Assembly: GCA_963422465.1 (NCBI GenBank)
Contig: OY730172.1
Span: forward strand, 4,216,001-4,280,000
Reading direction: 5' to 3'
DNA: 64,000 nucleotides
Source: Lichina pygmaea
Taxonomy: Eukaryota; Ascomycota; Lichinomycetes; Lichinales; Lichinaceae
The translations under genes and the position numbers were made by a program. The number at the start of each line of letters is the position of its first letter. Within the stretch, counting starts at the first letter, position 1. Positions 23,104 through 34,927 of this stretch are shown here, one piece after another. The notes below the pieces were generated by a model. It was not told the origin of the DNA. It saw only the letters and a program-made list of their open reading frames with translations, and made no database searches.

Positions 23104-26100
23104 CAAAGCTGCACACAGCTTCTTATGGCCCCCCTCCTTCCAATCCTTGACCTGACACTCCTTGGAACAGTACTCTGCGACTAGACATCCACCACATTTC
23201 AGCAGGCCACCATCGCCACCACTGCCCGCTGTGGGTTTCTTCTTTTCTTTCCCACACGTAAAACACGTTCCCTCCTTCAGAGTGAGGTCCTCCACGCTGC
23301 CGGCGAGTCGTTGTAGATCCGAGGGTCTGTTCTTCTGGTCCTTCGCCTTGGACGACAACGACAATGATTTAAGATGGGATTGTTCCACAAACGAAACATG
23401 GAAACACGGCGGAATAGCGACGCGCACAACGTGTGCGCAAATCTTCCCAGATAGCTCCTTGTGCAGCTGGCCATTTCCGGGGAACTTGCCAAAGCCACAC
23501 GAGCAGATGATCGGATCACCAAAGCCGACGGAGAGTGGCGGTGGCTTGTCACGGTTGACGTACTCACACGCAGGTCCGTGCTCCCAATCGCGACAGCGCT
23601 CGACAAATGCTGGTAGCGCGCGCTTCCACAGGAGGAGTTCAGCGTCGTCGACTTCGATGCACATCATGCCACGCTTTTGGACCGCATATATCAGCGGACG
23701 AAACTGCACGACCAAATCGGGTGTGAGAGGCATTGCTGCGGCGTCGAGCACCACCGTCTGGTTGGACATGTCCAGACGGAGGCAGGATGCGAATATTAGC
23801 AAGTGTACACCTCCAGCCCCACTATTGTGGATGCCAAACAAGCTGTGTCGGGCCCCGTTGGCTTCTAGGCCTGTGAAGTGCATGAATAAGCTGAAGAGCG
23901 AGTCTTTGAAATTCACTCGTACATCTCCACAGCTGAGTGCCGAACGTAGGAATCGCTGTCGCTCCATACGCTCTCGCGCTGACCACATCGACGATAGATG
24001 TGGGTTCAGCCATTTCAGCTTCTTCCTCGATGAACTGTCCTCGACCGCAAGCGTTGGTAGCCGATTCAGATTGACGTAGTGCAGATTTTGCAGCGCGGGT
24101 CGCCCGTCGTTCGTCAAGAGAATTGGGAACAGACATTCAGCGCGGCCAGACAGTTCCTGCGGTGATGCGATGGGTGCGATGAACTCCACGTATGAAGACT
24201 TCCGCGCGATGCGCACTTTGCCACCCGTCATCTGGAGGGGAACTGGTAGCGAAACTCGACGCCAGAGGGCTCCTGAGCCAACGTCGATGGCTAGAGTGAA
24301 TGATGATAGCTGGCTGATGTTGACGATCGCCCCTCCCCGTAAAAGGTCTTGGTGCTTTGTGACAAGCAAGTCAAGATGCGTGGTCAGACAGGCCAGCGCT
24401 GATTGTTGACGATGAAGCTGGACGTGGAAAGTGGTCTTCATCGTATAATCCTCTGGCTTGGGCACGCATCTTCTGGATAGAGTATTCCCTTCATCAAGTG
24501 TGACCGATTTCGTGCTGGTTGCACAGCAAACAGACATGTGCCCCAACATGTGCGGACGATGTTTTGTGATGAAGACATCATCGCTCGCCAAGGTGGACCG
24601 TTGGAGGGCCAAGAACATGCCTAGCTCCCGCCCCAGCTTTAGTAATGCCATCGGAGTGTTCTTCAGCTGAAAGATGACCTCTGTTGAGCAGTCAGGATAC
24701 AGAAGTAAGACCCATGTAGGGACCATCGTCGACACCAACAGTGGTGCGCTTCCCTCCCACTCCATATCATCTGCTTCGACCTGTACCCTGAAGCTGCCCG
24801 TATATCTCACTCCCGACGTTTTGACACGACCAAAGCCCAGCTGGATATCCGGAAAGATGTTCTGCCTACCATCCGGGCTTTGTAACATGAGGTGGCAGAT
24901 TGGGCTACCGATGTCAGTCCGTAGCGAGTTCTGAAACGCAGCAAGATTTTGATGTGGAACGACCAGAGTCATGCAGAGTACCGAGGGAAGGTCTTGCCAG
25001 CCTCGAAGTGGACTATCCTCCACATTGGCCACAATTCCGTCCATCTTTGGTTCATAAGTGGGCATGCTATGCAGTCCAAACATGTGCAAGTGAACGAACA
25101 AGCTCTGCAGATAATGGGCGCCCATGTTCAGCTCCTGGTCGTTCAGAACAAGATCGATCAACTGCTCGATGAAGCGTTCCCATTCCACTCTCTCTGAGGC
25201 TTTGATCAGGCTGAGGATAGCACTGAAGCTAGCTCGAGTGTAATGCTCATACGCCTTCCGCACTAAGCTTTCTCGAGTGGCAGCGAGACGGTTAGCCCAG
25301 CTTTCGTCCTGGAACATGTTCAAGTACATCCGATATAGCAGGCGAGCCAGATCATGGGCCTCGAAGGTGAGAGAGGTGTCCGCCTCGGCACGGCCGTTTG
25401 AGGTTCTCATCGATCCGCGGGTGTGCCCTGATGAGAGGCCTACGCTCTTCCATATGACGACAAAGCGAGACTGGCCAGAAGCTTGCTTTTCGCTCGAACC
25501 AGCCGTTGCAAGACCCATCAGGGTCTCATCATAGACCGATGTAGCACTGGCATGAGTCCAGTACTGAATAGGCATCAGTCCGAAAACAAGCGCAACTGTG
25601 GGGAGATCACCGGAGAGGAGTGCTTTCGCATAATCGTCGATGTGCTCCTCACGCAAAACCAGCATTTCCGTCAAAAGCACAGATGTGACCGTCTGGTTCA
25701 ATAGAGGGCTTGTGGCTGCTAGTAGATTCAGACAGCCGAGGTGATCCACCAGGTTGGATGTATCAATGACCTCGAATGACGTCGGAGCGATCCCAGGAAG
25801 GTCTGGTTTCATGTAGTCATCCGTATCCAGGACGAGCGGCTCGTAATGCCAGTTGTCTCGGTACCAATATGCTGTCTGACTTTCTCCAAACATCCGGTGA
25901 TGCTGTAGGACATGGCAAAAGGCCAGAGCATCTGCGTTGATCACTCGAATCGTCATGCGTGAGCTGATAGCACGGAAGACCTGGCCGTAGACACGAAACT
26001 GAGTGATTGCTGCTTTAGCCGCCCTGTCGACATCCTTGGAAGCCGTCACGCTTGGCTTCAGGGGCGAACGATCCGACAAGGCCGCGTACCCGGTCGCGAG

Positions 26101-27004
26101 GTGATATCCCAGCAAGGGATCAGTACCGTAATGCAACGTCAACCTCTCCTTACTCACACCGATGAGAGGGTTATCGCGTTTCGTTTGGGCCACGGCCCGT
26201 CCCTCGATCTTTGTCTTCATTATCGTCGTCGTTCCGTCCTTCCAGTATGTCTTGTACGTGCGAGGAATGTCCTCCAAGGCCAAGGAGGAGCACGGGGCTG
26301 CCGAGCGGACTCCGCTCAACGAGAACCCATCACCCATGACGACCTTCTGTACTGTCCGAGCCTTCTCCAGGCCGTGTTTCGCATTGAAGGCACGAGTCTT
26401 CTTTGGTTCAGTCGCGTAGGACTCCCACAAACGGCGCACTGCGAAGAACGTGCTGCTGTTACCAAACCGAAGCAGCCTCCCGTATACGCCATCGTGCCAC
26501 TCCTCGACTGTACTTGCAATGTCCTTGAGTTTCTTAGCGTGTGCTCGAAGGAGACTGAGCGAGTCAGCGTCAAGGAGTAGATGGTAGTAGATATTCCAGA
26601 TACGCTCCGTGCGCTGGCCATCCTTATCATCAATGATCAATGTATAGAGAACGATGTTGCGAGCTGCAAACGATTCACATCAGAAGGAATGATGCCAATA
26701 CGATCGGAGAGGCTTGGTACCCAAGATCTCGGTCTCAATGTCACAACAAGTGAAGTCGAGCTTGCGATCATCTGGGCGTGGAGATCAGCCTTCGCTGCAT
26801 TGGGCTTAGGGGACAGATGCCATAGCCTTTACCTGAGCCTGCGCCAGCATAAGCCGTGAAAAGAATGTTGCGGGCATCGCCGCACCCAAGCAGGAGTAAC
26901 GAGGCATCCTGATCCGGCGGAAGATGCTGCGTCAAGCAGACGGCAGGAGTGTTGCCGATGGCGTAGAAGAACGACAATCTCTCAATGTGGGCTGGTTTGA
27001 TCAT
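23092..27004 (-). CDS. DUF4470-domain protein with C-terminal MYND zinc finger
   Basis: Three exons: 27004-26833, 26771-26721 and 26663-23092, total 1,264 residues. The tiny middle exon (51 nt) carries RKLDFTCCDIETEIL, the DUF4470 signature that follows the LLLLGCGDARNILFTAY strand of exon 1; both lie in the first ~90 residues. The long middle has no recognised domain. The last ~60 residues are a MYND finger: CFTCGKEK, LLKCGGC, YCSKECQ, then H and C (a C4-C2HC zinc set), usually a protein-interaction module. Proteins of this layout are common and often multicopy in filamentous fungi; function is unknown. The DUF4470 segment resembles the nucleotide-binding half of a Rossmann fold (GCGD), which is only a suggestion. 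The stop codon lies in a tandem repeat. Confidence 0.85.
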
Positions 27005-27817
27005 TGCGAATACGATTGATGGAGGATACCATCATCTCATACTCTCCAAGGCCGCTGACGGATTGAGGTTGTTTCTCCGAGAAGGGGTAAGAGTAAGTCC
27101 CTGGAACCGATAGTGGACGCGTGGAGCATCCGTTCAAGGACCAATTTGAAGGAAGCGCGTAAAGAGTCCCAGATGCATTTGTACACCGCTCAACATGTTT
27201 GTATCAACCGTACCCCCCTTTCTTCCACAGACGTTCGTTTGCAAGCCACACAAACAAATCTTGTGGAAATGCTCAATTTTCGCCCAACTGGATGTATGCA
27301 CAAGGCCGATCTGTTGTCTTCCAAAGGCGGGCTCCCGTGCCTTCCGTGCTATTCGGATATCTTCAATGAGGTTCTAGGTCTTCCTTTGCTAATTTTCTGT
27401 TGCCATCGGGACCCTCAGGACACCAGGTAACAATCTACGAGGGCGGTCCGTAGAAGTTTCCGGACAAACAGGAGCGGCAGGAACTTCAGATCGTGGCAGA
27501 TTTTTGTGACAATGGCGTTCCTCGCAGAAGTCCTAGGACTCTTCATGTGCTTGCCGATAGGCAATACATAATAATTGACCGACCTGTCAAGCTACCAGGT
27601 CCAAACGAGACCAATTGAACAAGCCTTGTATCTAATTAATTGATTGCCCAGATTCTGATGCCAGGAGCTTACCGGTACCGGTACAGAAGTAATCAGAGAC
27701 GCTTGGTACAAGCCAGTCCAGCTTTCCCTAATGTACGGAGTACCGGCACGACCGGTACGTATGTAAGGTAGACAAAAAGAGCTGTCCATGCACTGCGACA
27801 AGAACTTCAAAAGAAAA
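27005..27817. other. Gene-less spacer
   Basis: Lies upstream of the DUF4470-MYND gene and downstream of tRNA-Glu. No gene is supported. GTAC-type motifs (TGTACGGAGTACCGG) appear near 27733-27762. Confidence 0.5.
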
Positions 27818-27903
27818 TTCCAGTTCGGGGAATCGAACCCCGGCCTCATCGGAGGCTCGCATTTCTTGAGAGCGATGAATCCTAACCACTAGACCAAACT
27901 GGA
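27818..27903 (-). tRNA. tRNA-Glu (anticodon CTC) with intron
   Basis: Acceptor arms TCCAGTT and AACTGGA pair perfectly, followed by discriminator A. The D-arm TGGTCTAGTGGTTAGGA is typical of eukaryotic tRNA-Glu. The T-arm is CGGGG TTCGATT CCCCG. The anticodon stem CATCG/CGATG encloses CTCTCA...C with anticodon CTC. A 14-nt intron (27866-27853) sits after position 37, the canonical site, giving a 72-nt mature tRNA. A-box and B-box promoters lie in the D and T arms. Confidence 0.95.
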
Positions 27904-28043
27904 TGGTTGACTTGTTGATTTGCTTGGCGATAATTTCTCGACTTATAATATCTAATACATTCTCATCACACACGCCACTTCTAAGCAAAGCCTACCGGCA
28001 CCGGTAATCTAAGGTGCGTGGGATTCAGTCCTGCGGCGGATAA

Positions 28044-29085
28044 ATGGCACCACCACCACTAACCGCCTCGGCATCAGCGCCAGCGTCAAAACCGATTCGC
28101 CTCGCCATTCTCGAGTGCGACACGCCTCTTGACCGAACGCGCGCGAAATACGGCGGATATGGCGGGCTGCACAAGGTCTTGCTGCAGGCGGGCGTCGACA
28201 TCTTGCCGGCTGAGCAACGGCCGCAGCTAGAGGTCTCGATCTGGGATGTGGTCACGCAACAGGCCTATCCTGGCCTGGACGAGATCGATGCGGTGCTGCT
28301 TACAGGGTCACGTACGTGGTTTTCCTACCGTATCCGTGTTCCTTCCGCTCTTTACTGGTCCGGAGGCTAAGACGCATCTCGGATATTTAGGTCACTCGGC
28401 GTTTGGCGTTGACCCCTGGATCATCAGGCTCACAGACTTCGTGGCCACCATCCTGCGACGACAAACGCAGTCCGAAGATCGACTCGAAAGTGACGTTAAT
28501 AGTGCACTCAAACCGGGGTCTCACCCTATTCGAATTATCGGTGTCTGCTTCGGCCATCAGATCGTAGGGCGAGCCCTGGGTGTCCCTGTCGTTCGCAGCG
28601 ATCTCGGATGGGAAGTGTCTAATCTGCCGATGGACCTGACCGAGGAAGGGAAGGAGGTATTCGGAAAGGATGTCCTGGTACGCTCGTTTTCTTCCTAATC
28701 ACTTTGAAGCCTTACGGCCACTCGGGCCAGTCCAACTCCAAGCTAACCACTCCCGCTCCCTCCCGAGCACGTCCGTACGGGAAAGCACATCCATCAATCC
28801 CACCGAGACATCCTTGCTACTATGCCTGCTCTGGAGAACGAGAAGATCTTCAACCTCGGCACGTCCCCGAAATGTGACCTCCACGGACTGTACGTGTCCA
28901 AGAGGTTTATCACCATCCAAGGCCACCCGGAGTACAACGAGGAAGTGGTGAGGGAGGTGCTAGAGGTGCGTCATGATCAGGACATACTCGATGACGAGAC
29001 GTACGAGGATGGTATGAGGAGGGTGGCTCTCCCGCAGGATGGTCCAGTCGTAGGAGCCGCGTTCGTCAAGTTCTTGATCGAATAG
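28044..29085 (+). CDS. Class I glutamine amidotransferase-like protein
   Basis: Three exons: 28044-28311, 28391-28677 and 28786-29085, total 284 residues. The nucleophile elbow IGVCFGHQIVGRALG supplies the catalytic Cys, and QGHPEY near the C-terminus the catalytic His, as in triad GATase1 domains. AILECDTPL, YGGY and DPWIIRL match the fungal and plant stand-alone family related to gamma-glutamyl peptidases. Exon 3 begins with HIHQSHRDIL, which matches the family's HRDIV block and fixes the acceptor at 28785 rather than an earlier AG. The enzyme probably hydrolyses a gamma-glutamyl amide, but no synthetase domain is attached and the substrate is unknown. The gene starts only 140 bp from the tRNA. 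Confidence 0.85.
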
Positions 29086-30478
29086 CTTGATCCGTCCAGT
29101 TAGATCTGCGTGCAGCACGAGGCATTCGACGGACCGCTCAGGTCAAGTCACATCGTAGTCCTTCCCGATTCCTGTGCGGGGCGCATTTCCAAACGTCGAC
29201 CCAGCACCTACAAACAGCAGCCCGGTGATAAATACAATCTGTCTTGCCGATTCGAAAGAGATATCAGTATGCTTCTTTTCGAGCTGGCGAAGGTGACATG
29301 ACGATTACTTTGCTGCCGGGCGTCGCAAGCTTCAACGGAACGACCGTCACCACGAACAAATGTGGACCGGCATGTTTGGACCAACATGGCGATCATCGTT
29401 CCTACTCATATCAGCCTCTACGGTACGTAACGTACATGTATGGCCCTTCATTGCACAATGAACACCTTCGCCAGGTCCCAGATCAACAAAGTTACGAGAG
29501 CGGATCTCATCATGATATGTTCCGGTGCTCTGTACATCTCTCTCTTCATTGAAGGCCGAAAAAGGAATGGGAAACCCCCCTCCCCCCTCCCCCCTCTAGG
29601 GTTGGTAGAAGTATGAAGGGGGGGGGGGGGGGGGGGTTGACTTTCTTTACTGGAAGGGTTTTAGAGGAGTTCTTCTCCAACTAGGCCACAACGGACCTTT
29701 TCCGTCCTTTTCCGTTCATTCCTTTCCTTTCCTTTCTTTTGGGCCCACGCTCTTTTTGGAAGATGCGGAACGGGGACGGGCGGGAAGGAGAATCACATGT
29801 AGGTGATGTCCGTATGCGAACAAAGAACTACGTAGTCGAGCTTTTTACGGCAGCTGGCATGTGATGAGGATATTGCTCGGTCGGACAGAGGTCAAGTGAT
29901 CATGGTACGGAAGTAAACAGTCTACAATTGGACTGTCCGAGAATTTGTGGGTATTGGGACTGGTGGGCTAGTCAGAGGCCGGGGGGAACGTTAGATTTGA
30001 GTTGACTTGGTACGTATAGGATCTAGAAGTCGACTAAAGCTATTCATCGGGAGGTCTTCTCTGCTTCCAAGCTTTGTAGTACTCCTGCTACATGATTGCG
30101 CAACGAGCCTCTATCTTGTGAGTGTCTGTATGATAGCCGATACTAGAGCTACTGGTGGAAGAGGCGGGGGTTGTGACGGTAAGGGTATCGTAGATGCCAC
30201 TTTCACTACGGAGGTACAGCCAGTATATCAACAGGTGACTTGTATGAGGGGACGCTTGCTCAGGGGTTGATCGAAGGTCAATAGCTCCGCCATGCGCTAG
30301 AGTGCCTGCCTGGGGGCTCCGACCAACTGACCGAATCAGCGTCTCCGTCAGCAGCAGCGGAGCCTAGTTGGTTCAATAGCTTCGACGCCCCGGTGCTGCT
30401 GTCCTTTTTAGTCCCCAGCACAGCTGAAACAGCCAAAGTAACAGGCAAGTGGAATCCGCCGACAAGTAGCAGTACAGA
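29086..30478. other. Gene-less convergent spacer with C- and G-tracts
   Basis: Between convergent genes; no coding frame is supported. It holds a C-rich run and a 19-base G run at 29575-29636, and several short GTAC motifs. Confidence 0.55.
29575..29636 (+). repeat. C6-T-C6-T-C6 tract facing a G19 tract
   Basis: Three C6 blocks separated by single T (29575-29594) are followed 23 bases later by 19 consecutive G (29618-29636). The two could pair as a stem or each form quadruplex-type structures. Such runs also often mis-assemble. Confidence 0.85.
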
Positions 30479-32475
30479 CTACTTGGACCTCTGACGCTCG
30501 CGGACTCGGACAACGTAGCTGTCGTCGTTGCGCGGAAATCGGATGGCGGAGATGGTACCCCACGGGCTAAAGGCCGGGAACTTCTGCGCCGTGGGATGTC
30601 CTCCGGGGAGGAGCTTCAGCTCGGGCAACTCCAGATCAAACCGATGGACGGCCAGAGCGACGAACGTGATGACTTCCTGCTTGGCCATGAACCGGCCCGG
30701 ACAGTATGCCGGCCCTCCGGAGAACGGCCGGAACCACGGGCTGCGGCTAAAGTCTTTGTTCTCCATGAATCGGTCGGGGACGAAGTGCTCCGCGTCAGGG
30801 CCGTAATGCTTCTTGTTGAAGTGCAGCATTCGATAGGGAAGCATCATCCTTCTGCCTGCCCGGAGCATCTTGCCGCCTAGTTCTGTAGGTTGGACGACGT
30901 TTCGGACGGATATCGTCGAGCTAGCCATCCGTAAAGTCTCGTAGTAGCACGATTCGAGAAGCGGGCAGCCCTGAATCATCTGGTCGACGTCGTAGGGCCC
31001 GCTCGCCATCACCAAGTCGACCTCGGCCTGAATCCGAGCGAGCAGAGTTTTATCGTTCAGGACGTAGCTGAAGAGCCAGAAGCAGAGCTTGTATGTATTG
31101 GTGTTGAGCCTGATAATGATGGTCAACGAATCCGAACAGACATGAAAATTGAGATGGACGAGTGAGGTCGCGAGCCTCGACGTCGCGGGAATTTGTTCCC
31201 CCACGAGAGAGGCTCGGGCGTGCAGTGGACACTTACGCCCAATACGCGATGACCATCATGACGGCTATCGCATCGTCTCCAATGTCGAGGTTCCTTGCCT
31301 CAGTCTCAACGGTGTCGACGAACCAAGCCCCTCCTTGTCTCTCATGCCTGGGCAACTTGACATACGCCAAAAAGGTCTCGTCAAGCTTCGCCTTCACAGA
31401 GGATAGCCTTCCGCGCAAGGCGCGTGGTACACACGCGAGCACTTTCCACGAGTCGTTGTCAAAATTGGCGAAGACCTTGTAGAGGTTGGGGTTTAGCTTG
31501 AGCAGGCTGTCTCCGAAGTAGGCTCTTGATGCCGCGTCCCAGAGTAGATCTTGGCACCAGACGAAGAGCGACACGTCTTTGAACTCCGGGGATGCCCTCA
31601 GCACATACTGCCCAGTCAAGCCGTCGAGACGCATGGCATTTTCGAGCGTTGGTATGAAGCGAGCTCTGAGTTTGCTCAACTCTTCTCCGAGATGAAGCTG
31701 GTGCTTGAACAAATCATCCACGAGGTGGAAGAGCGACTTGTGACGAGGATTGTGCACAACAAGGGTGCGGCCCGGACCAGCAGGGGCTGGCGTCTCAAGC
31801 ATCTTTTGAAGCGTGTTGCGGGAGACGCCAAAGGATTGGTATATGTCCATGAGCTGGTCATCCCAGGTGAGGGCTGTAGTATTCTTGTATACCGCGGCGA
31901 TATCTTTAGGGGATGTTGCGAAGTAGCACTTTTGACCGAAGATTGTCAAGGCGAATGGTTCGCCACTGTCGCCGACGTACAATCTGTGACACATTCAGCC
32001 GTTCACTGTTCGTTTGAAACTGTACTAGCGATCGAGGGTTGAGGTGGAGGGGAGAGGGTATGTTGGGTGCAAGCCTCCCCGATTGACATACTGAGCACGG
32101 TTCAGCAGTCTGTCTGTGTTGTTCATAAACTCGACGCCATGGCCTATCGACGTAGAGGCAGATTAGACCTGTCTGAGGAAAACAGTGCAGAGATGAGAGG
32201 GTAAGAGGGAGTACCGATCACTATAGAGAAACGACTCGTTAGTCTCTAAAACGTGCTACCGGACGGGATGTATCTGTGATGAGCGAGATGGGCATACCGG
32301 GAATCCAATATGGAAGCTCCTTTGGCTCAAACGGGTGAAGGGTAGGGCGGATGGTGAAGGCCCACAGTCGCCATAGCAGCCATACAAGTAGAGCTCCGGC
32401 CACCGCTTGCAGGACGCCGGAAGCGAGGGACAGGGTCCGTAGATCGAATCCGCCCAGAAGACTGTCCGACACCAT
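30479..32475 (-). CDS. Cytochrome P450, CYP7/CYP8-like
   Basis: Five exons: 32475-32298, 32220-32215 (6 nt), 32143-32092, 31983-31237 and 31109-30479, total 537 residues. An N-terminal transmembrane helix (~14-38) is followed by ELPYWIPVIGHG, where the two residues VI come from the 6-nt microexon. The ExxR motif ETLR lies at ~385, PDRF at ~438, and the haem loop FSGGPAYCPG has Cys near 464. The short loop before Cys and GRFMAKQEV resemble the CYP7/CYP8 (sterol 7-alpha-hydroxylase, prostacyclin synthase) group that has fungal relatives; some of those lack monooxygenase activity and isomerise peroxides. The substrate cannot be told. Skipping the microexon would keep the frame and lose two residues. 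Confidence 0.86.
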
Positions 32476-33461
32476 CTTGATTTTTTTTTCGCCAAGTAGG
32501 AGGTGGTTTCTGAAAGACGATGTGTGCTTCCCGACGGCAGGCTTCCGGGCCTTTTCTGCTGTCGCCCGTCTTCGACGAGATTCTGGATTGTTCCGTGCTT
32601 GTCTCCTTTGTTGCTGATAGGACGCAGTCAGAAAGTGAGCCATGAGGAATACCGAGATGGCTGTCTGTGCGGCAGACTAGCTAGCTGTCCCTAATGGAAC
32701 GCACATCTCACCTCAGTTGTTCCACTGCATCTGGTAGATCGCCTGCTTCGATCAGGAAGTATTTGGGGAGGAGTAATGTCCAGTGGTACAGGTCCGTGGG
32801 CGGATGAGGGTTTCGGGGGCTTGTTTGTAGAGTAAAGGAAGAAACAAGGTCGACAGCGTGATGACCTCAAACAGTTGAATGACGTGACCTCTCACTGGCC
32901 GGCATACCTGTAGTGAAGATCAGGGCACGCAAAAAAAGTGAAAGACTCTGCTGCCGCTGGATATGGAAGGTCAGTGCATCTGTTGTGAGGACTAGGGCAG
33001 GCAAACAAAACGAATGACTGCTTCCACTGGACATGGAAAGTCCCTGGAGTTGTATTTAGGGCTCACTCAATGCAACCATGCACCTGGCACGCTGAAGCAC
33101 AGTGCAGCAAATCACAAGACTTGAAAGTCTGGCTCATGAACAGCTGCGGACTTTTCTAGCTCGAACATAAGAGGTGGCATGGAGCAGAGGTGGCCCTGTA
33201 CGAGACAATGTCCACGGATAATCACATGTACGTCCAGCTTCAGGCTGTACATCCCTCCAAAATCTGTCCCTTAACAAGATACGTGGCAAGGTGAGATTCG
33301 TAGACAACATCTTTGACAGTAGATTCCCGCTTGCTGGCAATGGTCATTTGGGTTCCAGCCGCAAACAATAGAGAGTATTGAGGAGATGTACAGCTTGTGC
33401 TGTATCATACGTACTGTTGGAGAAACAGTAGAAATAGTAATGATGCAGATATAATAACGAC

Positions 33462-33486
33462 GAGAGAGAGAGAGAGAGAGAGAGAG
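33462..33486 (+). repeat. GA dinucleotide microsatellite
   Basis: About twelve GA units in non-coding DNA. Confidence 0.9.
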
Positions 33487-33560
33487 GTAAGCCTCTCTTG
33501 GTAAACAGCAATGAGACCATCCCACTGATCACTCTGGCCACATGCATACTATACCAGCAG

Positions 33561-33599
33561 ACATCTGCACAAGAGACATCTCCACTCTTGTGCAGATGT
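33561..33599. repeat. Perfect 15-bp inverted repeat (hairpin)
   Basis: The arm ACATCTGCACAAGAG (33561-33575) and its exact reverse complement (33585-33599) flank a 9-nt loop. It could fold as an RNA or DNA hairpin. No gene on either side explains it. Confidence 0.8.
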
Positions 33600-34927
33600 A
33601 AAGGTACAAAACCAGCAAGTCAAGACTGACAAGCAGAAGTGTCGGTTGTGCGAGCAAGAAAGAAAGATTTGAAGGATCTATGCCATTCCGTCGTCCTGGA
33701 ATGACAAGATCGGTCGAGTGATGTGGGCTGATAGGTAGACAGAGATACTATCAAGATAGCTCTAGAACACATCCTCTGACTCGTACGTACTGTACGTACG
33801 TACGAGCAGGTGCCGTACACTGGCAGACTTCATCTGGAAACGTAGCTTTCCTGTTCTTTTGGTCAAAGTGGTCTTTCACTGGGATCAAGGAGCTACGTCG
33901 TGGGGTTGGGTTTAATAGACGGATGTTACGGAAGTACTTAAGCCAGTAGACTCCCACTACTTTTGTTTTTCATGCCCAAAAGCAGTGGTCTTCAAAAGTG
34001 TCTTGCTCTATCATTACCGTACCGTACGAGGTCTCCGACAAAGGTACGCGAGTACTCCGTACTATGTCAGTTCTACATACGTACAGTACAAAGCTCAAAC
34101 GGGAGCTCGCTTCCTGGTCAAGCACACGACGATCAAGTGATCTACAAGACGTTGACGGGAGTACAAGACTTAGGTACACTACATTAATGACCTCGTCCAA
34201 AACCGTCATCGGAACATGACACCGAAGACAAGTCCCTGCTCATGTCGAACGCAGACCAACTTTTCCTTGGTGAAAGTACGACGAATGAAGAGGCCTTGTT
34301 TGATGACATCACTGGAACAATAGCCTCGATAGTCATCTCCGAGGCCTTTTTTTCATTGCTGATACCCCGCTCTTTCCTAAACTTTGAGACAGCGATCGCA
34401 ACGACGTAGAACCCCGATCTTAGCCGGGAAAGACGTGCACGCCATTCTCCCGATGTTGGCTTTGTGCGACCTTTGGAAGAGGAGAGCGTACCACCACGAA
34501 CATATCCACACGCCGCAGAGACCCCTGGAACAGACGATAAACAGCAAGCAAACGGCGCCACATCGCGCAGGCACTGTTGGCCAGATCGCCGCAAGAAATC
34601 TTCGATATCAACATTAAATCCCCCAAACGACCTGGTACTTTTTTCGTTCGCCTCCTCGCCCCCTCGCCTCCGGTTTGGTGCGCCACAGCGCCGGACGGGA
34701 CCCATGAGAAAAGCTCCATGTATGAAGAGATGATTAGATGAGGTATGGAACAAGGAATGTAAAGGGAGATTGGTGGACAACGGAAGGAGGGACCAGCAGG
34801 GTGTGCTCTCGACATTAGACTTTTTGGGCCGTAAGGCAGCATGTGCTTCTCGTGATCTTTCTGGCGTTCGTCGTTCATGCATGTACATGTACATCAGACA
34901 TTAGGGAGTCCTTGGGGACGTGTGACG

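Larger units (their letters stand above)
32476..34927. other. Gene-less spacer with hairpin and repeats
   Basis: This 2.45 kb holds no supported gene. It contains a degenerate 72-bp direct repeat (32922-33060), a GA microsatellite (33462-33486), a perfect 15-bp inverted repeat (33561-33599) and GTAC clusters (33783-33808, 34012-34090). A 236-codon minus-strand frame at its right end has no domain and abuts the transcription factor's stop, so it was not called. Confidence 0.5.

Noticed and set aside
34184-34894. 236-codon minus-strand frame after the transcription factor stop
   Set aside because: Low complexity, no domain, no splice support; more likely 3' UTR or spacer.
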